This document shows, one piece after another, positions 24,714-29,904 of a stretch of 29,904 bases of DNA. The DNA is from an uncultured Collinsella sp. (GTDB lineage: Bacteria; Actinomycetota; Coriobacteriia; Coriobacteriales; Coriobacteriaceae), in NCBI GenBank assembly GCA_902465105.1, contig CABQLM010000017.1:1-29904 (forward strand), in the 5' to 3' direction. A program made the translations under genes and the position numbers. Position 1 is the stretch's first letter, and each line of letters starts with the position of its first letter. A model generated the notes under the pieces. The model worked only from the letters and a program-made list of their open reading frames with translations, was not told where the DNA came from and did not search any database.

Positions 24714-25136
24714 CTACACCTCCGCAATCCCACGCGCGGCGCTCAGCAGCTCGTACTCCCTCTGGCTCCACTGGTATAGATCTGCCGCCTCGACGGCGTC
24801 GCGGCACAGGTCCAAAAACACCTCGGCACCCTCGCAGAAGCACTCGCGGGCAAAGGCGCCGGATCCGTCCGCAACGCACGCGCCGTCGGCAAACAGCTTC
24901 CAGCTGGACGGCTCACGCGAGTCATCTCCGAGTAGCTTGATTTGCAGCACATGCGGGCTGCAGGCGGCGCAGAGTTCTTCCTCGAGCTTTTGCACCGTAA
25001 AGCGCATCTGGTGGGAGAGGCTGCTCTTGACCATGGCCGAGGCATAGCCGCTCGGCTTGTCCAGAAGATGCATTCGTTTTGGCTTGGCTGCCAGGTTGTG
25101 GAAGTTGTGCTCGCTGCGCACAGAGAAATTGTCCAT
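24714..25136 (-). CDS. Unknown 140-residue protein
   Basis: The frame is open further upstream, but ATG 25136 is preceded by AAAGGAG at six bases and the region before it looks non-coding, so this start is preferred. The sequence begins MDNFSVRSEHNFHNLAAKPK and shows helix-strand alternation with four Cys (LCAACSP, CVADGSG, CFCEGAE) that do not form a regular zinc motif. No family is recognised and there is no membrane helix. Codon use is high-GC and backbone-like. It is probably an ordinary chromosomal gene with its own promoter upstream of 25136. Confidence 0.75.
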   Translation of the reverse strand: MDNFSVRSEHNFHNLAAKPKRMHLLDKPSGYASAMVKSSLSHQMRFTVQKLEEELCAACSPHVLQIKLLGDDSREPSSWKLFADGACVADGSGAFARECFCEGAEVFLDLCRDAVEAADLYQWSQREYELLSAARGIAEV

Positions 25137-25230
25137 ACGGACTCCTTTCATCGATGTTGGCAGGGCCACCGTGCCTCTTGGCCGGTTGGCGTCGGGATCG
25201 TGGAGCCAACTCTCTACCCCGACTCTGGAT

Positions 25231-25254
25231 AAAACGCGCCCGCTCCTTGCGGGC
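25231..25254 (-). terminator. Rho-independent terminator downstream of the DUF6273-like gene
   Basis: On the minus strand GCCCGC, loop AAGGA, GCGGGC, then GCG and TTTT. It lies about 155 bases after the stop at 25409 and before the gene starting at 25136. The remainder of 25137-25408 holds no gene; an imperfect AGGT...ACCT hairpin lies near 25298-25324. Confidence 0.6.
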
Positions 25255-25408
25255 AAGATGGAGTCTATCAGCGCGCGCGGACAATAACGAATACGTAGGT
25301 TCCTTTCACAAAAAAGGGACCTCCAGAAACCCGGAAGCCCCCTTGCTGGCTCGACGCAACGCCTGCATGCCTCGTAGCCTCTTCTGACGCGGACAGTTAA
25401 CTCAATCG

Positions 25409-26860
25409 TTAATGCAACTTGACCCAGATGGCCGGGCGCACGCCGAGCTCTTCGTACTGTGCGTAGTCGTCATCGCCGTTGACAATATCGCCGTACCAAT
25501 CGACATAACTGCTAAGGAATTCGCTGTCGTCGCTATCGGAATAGTCCCAGTCATCTTCGTCGTCCCAAAGCCAATCCCAGTCATCGTCTTCGTATTCTTC
25601 TATGGTCGAAGTCCACCACTTTGATTCGGATACCGTATCGATCGACGTCGCTTCCAAGATGTCATCGTCGGAAACGTAGGTATCTAACTCCACGGTGCTC
25701 GGAAGGCTAACGTCGTCCTTCAGCAGGGCTCGTTCGGCACTCGAAAACGCATGATTCTTAAAGTCGGCGTTCAGATACTTATACAGCGAGCTATACGCAA
25801 AATCCGATACGTCGCCATTCTCATCGACCGCTTTCGAATCGATGATCTGCTCAGCCATGAGAAGAGCCTTGTCGCCATCCTTGTGGACGACGATCCACTT
25901 AATCGGTTTCCCCTCGACGGAGGTGCCTTTATAGGCGGGCAGCTCACCCGAATACGTGCCAAGTTCGACAGTCTGGCCAATTTGGGCATTTCTGATTTCG
26001 GCTTGCTTCGTCTTTGTCTGTGTGAGGCCAAAGAGAGAGAACGCGATCAGACCGACAGCTACGATTGCGCCCACGATTGCAGCGCATTTCAGCTGCTTCT
26101 TCTTTTTCTCATGGGATGTCGCGATACACTGCTCTGCCTCGATGACTTGTTCTGCAGAATCTTTGTATCCCAGCTCGGCAAGCTCCTCAAAGTTTTCTTT
26201 GGCCTGCTGCAGCAGCGAGACGCTAGGGGATTCGAGCATCTCTTTGCTGGTCCTATAAAGCCTGTCTTTTCGCGACTCTTCCAGGAAGGATGCGCTTTCG
26301 AGGTCGGTCAGCTTTTTGTGTTCTGCCCCACAATCCCAGCAGTATTTACGCACAATATTGACGGCTCCGCAGCCACATTGCCACCATCCGTCATGGTCAA
26401 CATGGGCACCCGTGCATTTGTCCGGCTGTGCCTCCATTTCAAGAAGAAGCACAATGCGCTCGGATTCCTCGTTTTGATCGAGCGTGAGCGGCTCGGGGTT
26501 ATCGAGATCGATTACCGTGTCAAAGCTGCACCGGTCATCGACTCTTGTCACGGTGGCCTTCGCATCGGTAATTACCGACAGCTCGATCTTCTTTGCTTGC
26601 GGCCTAAGGATTTCTCCGCCTGGAAGGTCGGCATCTAGAAGCGCAAAGTCGACCGACTCCGTTTTACCGTCCTCGCCTGTCAGCTCGACGGCGAACTCAA
26701 TGCGATTGATTGTCTGGCTTGTCACGTTAACAAGTTTGGTTTGAAGAAAGCAGGTGCCCGTCTCGGTGTCGCGGGCGACCTGGATAGCGAGCATCCGTAC
26801 AGGGCACAACTCCTGCCAGCTTGGATTGCCATCGCGATAGATGACCTTGTACTTGGACAT
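25409..26860 (-). CDS. Zinc-ribbon, single-pass membrane protein with DUF6273-like C-terminal domain
   Basis: A 483-residue protein from ATG 26860, with GAGGTG five bases upstream. Order of parts: an N-terminal beta-rich domain (about 1-140); a four-Cys zinc ribbon (CGCGAVNIVRKYCWDCG, about 159-175); a helical segment with the 'LGYKDSAEQVIEAEQCI' repeat-like pattern (about 210-240); one membrane helix (AAIVGAIVAVGLIAFSLFGL, about 258-278) after a Lys cluster; then an extracytoplasmic domain. That domain has PIKWIVVHKDGDKALLM, SSLYKYLNADFKNHAFSSAE and ends GVRPAIWVKL, the pattern of DUF6273. An Asp/Glu/Trp-rich insert lies near residues 430-460. The topology is a cytosolic sensor joined to an outer domain; the function is unknown. 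Confidence 0.8.
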   Translation of the reverse strand: MSKYKVIYRDGNPSWQELCPVRMLAIQVARDTETGTCFLQTKLVNVTSQTINRIEFAVELTGEDGKTESVDFALLDADLPGGEILRPQAKKIELSVITDAKATVTRVDDRCSFDTVIDLDNPEPLTLDQNEESERIVLLLEMEAQPDKCTGAHVDHDGWWQCGCGAVNIVRKYCWDCGAEHKKLTDLESASFLEESRKDRLYRTSKEMLESPSVSLLQQAKENFEELAELGYKDSAEQVIEAEQCIATSHEKKKKQLKCAAIVGAIVAVGLIAFSLFGLTQTKTKQAEIRNAQIGQTVELGTYSGELPAYKGTSVEGKPIKWIVVHKDGDKALLMAEQIIDSKAVDENGDVSDFAYSSLYKYLNADFKNHAFSSAERALLKDDVSLPSTVELDTYVSDDDILEATSIDTVSESKWWTSTIEEYEDDDWDWLWDDEDDWDYSDSDDSEFLSSYVDWYGDIVNGDDDYAQYEELGVRPAIWVKLH

Positions 26861-27122
26861 GACTACACCTCGGCAGGGCGTTGCCATCGTGCGCGCGCGG
26901 CGCCGACGCCATGGGGGCAACTCGATCGGGCAGGGCGCATACGATGAGGCCCAGCACGAGCGCTGTGCCGCAAAGTCCGATAAACCAGAGGAGTCCTGCA
27001 CCGTCTGCATAGTGACCCTTGATCTTGGCGATTTTGATGAGCTCTGAGACGCCAAGGATGTTGGCTACGAACGGCAGCAAGAAGATAAGAATGATGAGCA
27101 GCTCGGGTAAACGAAACAACAC
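26727..27122 (-). CDS. Small two-helix membrane protein, overlapping the next gene
   Basis: The likely start is GTG 27122, with AAAGGGA upstream; the frame is open above but without a better site. Residues 5-24 (PELLIILIFLLPFVANIL) and about 45-67 (GLLWFIGLCGTALVLGLIV) are membrane helices. The sequence after CALPDR lies in a region that also encodes the N-terminus of the 483-residue protein in another frame, so the two frames overlap by 134 bases. That is unusual, and the last 55 residues (Pro/Arg/His-rich) look like translation of another gene's frame. The membrane part is credible. The C-terminus may result from a frameshift near 26920. The function is unknown. Confidence 0.5.
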   Translation of the reverse strand: MLFRLPELLIILIFLLPFVANILGVSELIKIAKIKGHYADGAGLLWFIGLCGTALVLGLIVCALPDRVAPMASAPRAHDGNALPRCSHVQVQGHLSRWQSKLAGVVPCTDARYPGRPRHRDGHLLSSNQTC

Positions 27123-27209
27123 GATAGTCCCTTTCTTTTTGGATTCGCTGTCACGACAACGAACCTTCGATAAACCTTCCACCAATCAATTCTACGGACG
27201 TTACCTGCA

Positions 27210-27229
27210 AATTTGTTGAGCAACAAATT
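27210..27229. repeat. Perfect 20-bp palindrome-like element
   Basis: AATTTGTTG and CAACAAATT are separated by AG, in the gap upstream of the small membrane protein gene on the minus strand. It may be an operator or a short hairpin. The rest of 27123-27306 holds no gene. Confidence 0.6.
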
Positions 27230-27306
27230 CGATTATGCGAACGGACGGTTGTTGGAAGAAGGTGCTCGGTCTGCCGCGTGTCCGGTGTCACGGCGAATCT
27301 AATAAC

Positions 27307-27344
27307 AACGGCGCGTCCGCCAACGATGGCGTGCGCGCCGTTTT
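27307..27344. terminator. Strong hairpin terminator downstream of the acidic membrane protein gene
   Basis: AACGGCGCG pairs with CGCGCCGTT, with an inner GCC/GGC pair. TTTT follows on the + strand and a weaker GTTGTTATT on the minus strand. It lies 38 bases after the stop of the minus-strand gene at 27382, whose terminator it most likely is; it can act in both directions. Confidence 0.7.
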
Positions 27345-27381
27345 GGAATTGATGATGGGCCAAGGCGTCTATGCTCTCTGC

Positions 27382-27879
27382 CTAATCCTTATCGACGTTG
27401 GGGTCACTTTCGAGCGCCTTGACGTTAAGGTAGCTGTCGTTGGAGTTTTCCAGCTCCGCGGCCTGATGCGCATTTTTGAAATTGATGGAAGCGAGTCCGT
27501 AGATCTCGATGCCAATCGTTACGAGCAGGACGATAACGGTCGCGGTAAGGGCGACGACGGCGATGGGGCTTAGGGGAGGGGCCTGGTCGACAAGCGCGTC
27601 ATCCTCAACGGCATCGTCGGCGTCAAAGGTCTCGTCAGTTGCGTCATCGAGCTCGATATTCAGGTTATCCACGGGGTAACTGTCGGGATCGTTAAACTCA
27701 TCGGCCAGCTTCTCGTCGGACGGCGATGCCTCACCAAGTTCAACAACGTCATCCAGCGCGATATCCTCGCCTGGCCCGGCAGTCTCATCTTGCGTGACAA
27801 GCTCTGCCGCAGCCTCCGCATCAAGCAAAAGCAAGTCGTCTTGGTTTTCAAGTACTTTCTCGGTCTCGGCAGCGCTCAT
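27382..27879 (-). CDS. Acidic single-pass membrane protein of unknown function
   Basis: A 165-residue protein with GGGGGATGG-type ribosome binding sequence before ATG 27879. Residues 1-100 are very rich in Asp and Glu (for example LDDATDETFDADDAVEDDA) and are probably disordered and cytosolic. One membrane helix, AVVALTATVIVLLVTIGIEI, spans about 107-127. A short C-terminal part (FKNAHQAAELENSNDSYLN) lies outside. No family is recognised. The gene has its own terminator and stands alone between the membrane protein genes and the regulator gene. Confidence 0.78.
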   Translation of the reverse strand: MSAAETEKVLENQDDLLLLDAEAAAELVTQDETAGPGEDIALDDVVELGEASPSDEKLADEFNDPDSYPVDNLNIELDDATDETFDADDAVEDDALVDQAPPLSPIAVVALTATVIVLLVTIGIEIYGLASINFKNAHQAAELENSNDSYLNVKALESDPNVDKD

Positions 27880-28006
27880 AATCCATCCCCCTCAATCGCT
27901 CCGTCCGCCTATTATATGGGCTGCAGTAGCAATTTGAAGTACCCCTTTGTCCCATATTGCGGGGTGGTTCGATGGCGCGATGTGCTGTCGCGAAGATTTG
28001 CCGTGG

Positions 28007-28660
28007 CTATTTGTCACCCGATGCCGCTTTTGCCTCGTTGAGGTAGCTGTAGAAGCTGTACTTGGAGATACCAAAGAACTCGCAGGCGCGCTCGCTCGAT
28101 TTAGAGATGAGGAAGGCGCCGCGGCGGTCGAGGTACCCGATAGCGCGAATGCGCTCATCCTTGGTCATGAGCGGGGCGGGCTTGCCCACATACTGCTCGC
28201 ACTCGCGCAGCAGGTCCTCGAGCAGGTCGCCGATGTTTTTGGTGATGGGCTCGGGCTCGGTGTATCCCGTGTGCTCCATACCGGTAAACGCATCGAGCGA
28301 GCGCTCGAACGCCTTCATGAGCGTGATGTCAAAGTTAATGCCCAAAATGCCAATGGGGTCGCCGTTGTCGTTGCGGATAAAGATCGTCGACGATTTAAGC
28401 AATTTGCCGTCGGCGGTCTTGGTGAGATACGGCGTGCGGTCGTGTACGTCGGAGGCGCCCTCGTGCATGGACTCGAGCACAATGTGGCTGGGGCCGTCGC
28501 CCAGCCTTCGCCCGCTCACGTGGCCGTTCTCGATCACCACGATGGAATGGTCCATGTCCTGGGTCTCCAGGTCGTGAACGACGATTTCGCAGTTGGGGCC
28601 AAATTGCAGCGCAAGTCCGTGTGCAAGCCGCTTGTAAAACTCAATCTGTGCGGGAGTCAT
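28007..28660 (-). CDS. YheO/DauR-type PAS-HTH transcriptional regulator
   Basis: A 217-residue protein. ATG 28660 is chosen because AGGAAGG lies six bases upstream; the frame is open to 28723. The N-terminal YheO-like PAS domain (about 1-120) has LALQFGPNCEIVVHDLE, VSGRRLGDGPSH and FIRNDNGDPIGILGINFDIT. The C-terminal helix-turn-helix (HTH_22 type, about 150-210) has ERIRAIGYLDRRGAFLISKS and ACEFFGISKYSFYSYL. Family members, such as DauR, often control amino-acid catabolic genes next to them. This gene is divergent from dpaL, so dpaL and its operon are the likely targets, with a small molecule sensed by the PAS domain. Confidence 0.9.
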   Translation of the reverse strand: MTPAQIEFYKRLAHGLALQFGPNCEIVVHDLETQDMDHSIVVIENGHVSGRRLGDGPSHIVLESMHEGASDVHDRTPYLTKTADGKLLKSSTIFIRNDNGDPIGILGINFDITLMKAFERSLDAFTGMEHTGYTEPEPITKNIGDLLEDLLRECEQYVGKPAPLMTKDERIRAIGYLDRRGAFLISKSSERACEFFGISKYSFYSYLNEAKAASGDK

Positions 28661-28677
28661 GGGTGCCTTCCTAAAAA

Positions 28678-28847
28678 TTTGTTTGGGCACACTTTGCCAT
28701 AAACAACACCTGTTCGCAAACAAAGATACAACTTGGACAATTCGTCACCGTTCAGGGCGAAAAACATACCGATTGCGGCATCAAACAAATTGTTAGGTTA
28801 GTCAACCAAAAAGTGTGATAGAACAGTGCTAACAAACTTTTTGTTTG
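28678..28847. promoter_or_regulatory. Four copies of a CAAACAAA motif in the regulator-dpaL intergenic region
   Basis: CAAACAAA or its complement occurs at 28678-28685 (-), 28717-28724 (+), 28782-28789 (+) and 28840-28847 (-). The last is part of CAAACTTTTTGTTTG, an inverted repeat, and the third extends to AACAAATTGTT. A CACACTTT motif also occurs twice, in opposite orientation (near 28689 and 28811). These are candidate operators for the divergent PAS-HTH regulator. No clean -35/-10 pair was identified for dpaL. Confidence 0.45.
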
Positions 28848-28937
28848 GCATCCACATAAAAGTTCAGTCACATGAATGGGAATGGGCTGAAACGCGTATG
28901 CGGGGGCCGGCAAGAGAGGACTTAAGGAGTTCACCGT

Positions 28938-29904
28938 ATGGCCGATAAGATCCAGTGGGCGAGCAACACGATGCCCAAGAGCGACGACAAGCACTTGGGA
29001 ATCATGAGCCTCGACCATGTGAAGAAGGCCCGCGCCTTCCACCAGTCGTTCCCCCAGTACACCGTCACTCCGCTTGCCCGCCTGGATGGTCAGGCTGCGC
29101 GCCTGGGCCTTTCCAACCTGTGTGTCAAGGACGAGAGCTATCGCTTTGGCCTCAACGCCTTTAAGGTCCTGGGCGGCTCGTTTGCCATGGCCAACTACAT
29201 TGCCGACGAGACCGGCAAGGACGTTGCCGAGTGCACCTTCGATTACCTGACCTCCGATCAGCTTGCCAAGGACTTTGGCCAGACCACCTTCTTTACCGCC
29301 ACCGACGGCAACCATGGCCGCGGCGTGGCATGGGCTGCCAACAAGCTGGGCCAGAAGGCCGTCGTGCACATGCCCAAGGGTTCCACCAAGCCCCGCTTTG
29401 ATAACATCGCCGCCGAGGGCGCCACGGTGACCATCGAAGAGGTCAACTACGACGAGTGCGTGCGCATGGCCGCCGCCGAGGCCGACGCCTGCGAGCGCGG
29501 CGTCATCGTTCAGGACACCGCCTGGGAGGGCTACGAGAAGATCCCGTCTTGGATCATGGAAGGCTACGGCACCATGGCTTCCGAGGCTGCCGAGCAGCTG
29601 CGCGAGATGGCCATCAACCGCCCGACGCACGTCTTTGTCCAGGCTGGCGTGGGCTCGCTTGCCGGCGCCGTGGTGGGCTACTTCACTAACCTGTATCCCG
29701 ATAACCCGCCCACCTTCGTCGTGGTCGAGTGCGCTCCGGCCGCCTGCCTGTACAAGGGCGCTGCCGCCGGCGACGGCGATCCGCGCATCGTGGACGGCGA
29801 CATGCCCTCCATCATGGCCGGTCTGTGCTGCGGCGAGCCTAACATCCTGGGCTGGGATATCCTGCGCAACCACACCACCGCCTTCGTGTCCTGTCCCGAC
29901 TGGG
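28938..29904 (+). CDS. dpaL: 2,3-Diaminopropionate ammonia-lyase (YgeX), 3' end outside window
   Basis: The frame starts at ATG 28938 with AAGGAG eight bases upstream and is open to the last base, so about 322 residues of roughly 400 are visible. This is a fold-type II PLP enzyme. The Schiff-base lysine lies in SYRFGLNAFKVLGGSFA (about residues 69-85), followed by the substrate/PLP loop ATDGNHGRGVAWAA and the phosphate-binding glycine-rich VQAGVGSLAGAVVGY. It converts 2,3-diaminopropionate to pyruvate and ammonia. In gut purine degraders ygeX is part of the cluster needed for anaerobic uric acid breakdown, which fits ygfK and xdhD at the other end of this window. It is probably controlled by the divergent PAS-HTH regulator. 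Confidence 0.93.
   Translation, partial: MADKIQWASNTMPKSDDKHLGIMSLDHVKKARAFHQSFPQYTVTPLARLDGQAARLGLSNLCVKDESYRFGLNAFKVLGGSFAMANYIADETGKDVAECTFDYLTSDQLAKDFGQTTFFTATDGNHGRGVAWAANKLGQKAVVHMPKGSTKPRFDNIAAEGATVTIEEVNYDECVRMAAAEADACERGVIVQDTAWEGYEKIPSWIMEGYGTMASEAAEQLREMAINRPTHVFVQAGVGSLAGAVVGYFTNLYPDNPPTFVVVECAPAACLYKGAAAGDGDPRIVDGDMPSIMAGLCCGEPNILGWDILRNHTTAFVSCPDW

Noticed and set aside
25137..25256. 40-residue N-terminal extension of the 140-residue protein
   Set aside because: ATG 25136 has AAAGGAG at the right distance, and the extension reads like leader DNA.
25298..25324. Terminator hairpin
   Set aside because: Arms are imperfect, the T-rich run is inside the stem and no U-run follows; the hairpin at 25231-25254 is the better candidate.

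Overview
The window looks like a chromosomal piece of a gut actinobacterium of the class Coriobacteriia, most likely a Collinsella relative. This is inferred from the high-GC backbone, codon use, strong AGGAGG-type ribosome binding sites and the gene content; no rRNA or other marker is present, so the genus is an inference.

Both ends are metabolic backbone. Positions 1-5849 (+) carry the 3' part of ygfK (FAD/Fe-S oxidoreductase, 'putative selenate reductase' family), a four-cluster ferredoxin and a fused XdhD-type molybdenum hydroxylase, ending at a strong terminator. Positions 28007-29904 carry a YheO/DauR-type PAS regulator divergent from dpaL/ygeX (diaminopropionate ammonia-lyase, cut by the window end). 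ygfK, xdhD and ygeX belong to the gene set linked to anaerobic purine/uric acid breakdown in gut bacteria. Here about 22 kb of accessory DNA lies between the two parts.

The accessory region reads as a defence and unknown-function island. From left to right it holds: two arrays of a 62-bp hairpin-forming tandem repeat on either side of an AbiEi-like/nuclease-fold gene; a SIMPL-domain gene; a compact convergent locus with a 41-codon hydrophobic basic-tailed peptide and a small antisense RNA (candidate type I toxin-antitoxin); a two-gene cassette of unknown function; a truncated DnaQ-like exonuclease; a complete type I restriction-modification locus; an AbiJ-NTD-like domain plus Ser/Thr kinase split by a homopolymer; and several unknown or membrane proteins, one with a zinc ribbon and a DUF6273-like domain.

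The R-M locus (12011-21778) is the most striking part. The minus-strand operon is hsdM2-hsdM1-half hsdS a-half hsdS b-full hsdS-hsdR. Upstream of it, in opposite orientation, lies a promoterless second target-recognition domain cassette, next to a tyrosine recombinase gene. Two pairs of inverted repeats (15513-15536 with 20254-20277, and 14997-15027 with 20766-20796) bracket the second TRD in both the expressed and the silent copy. Recombination at these pairs would swap specificity. Recombination at only one pair would flip both hsdM genes and their promoter away from hsdR. The two tandem half-HsdS genes are joined by ATGA stop/start overlaps, so several S polypeptides may be made at once.
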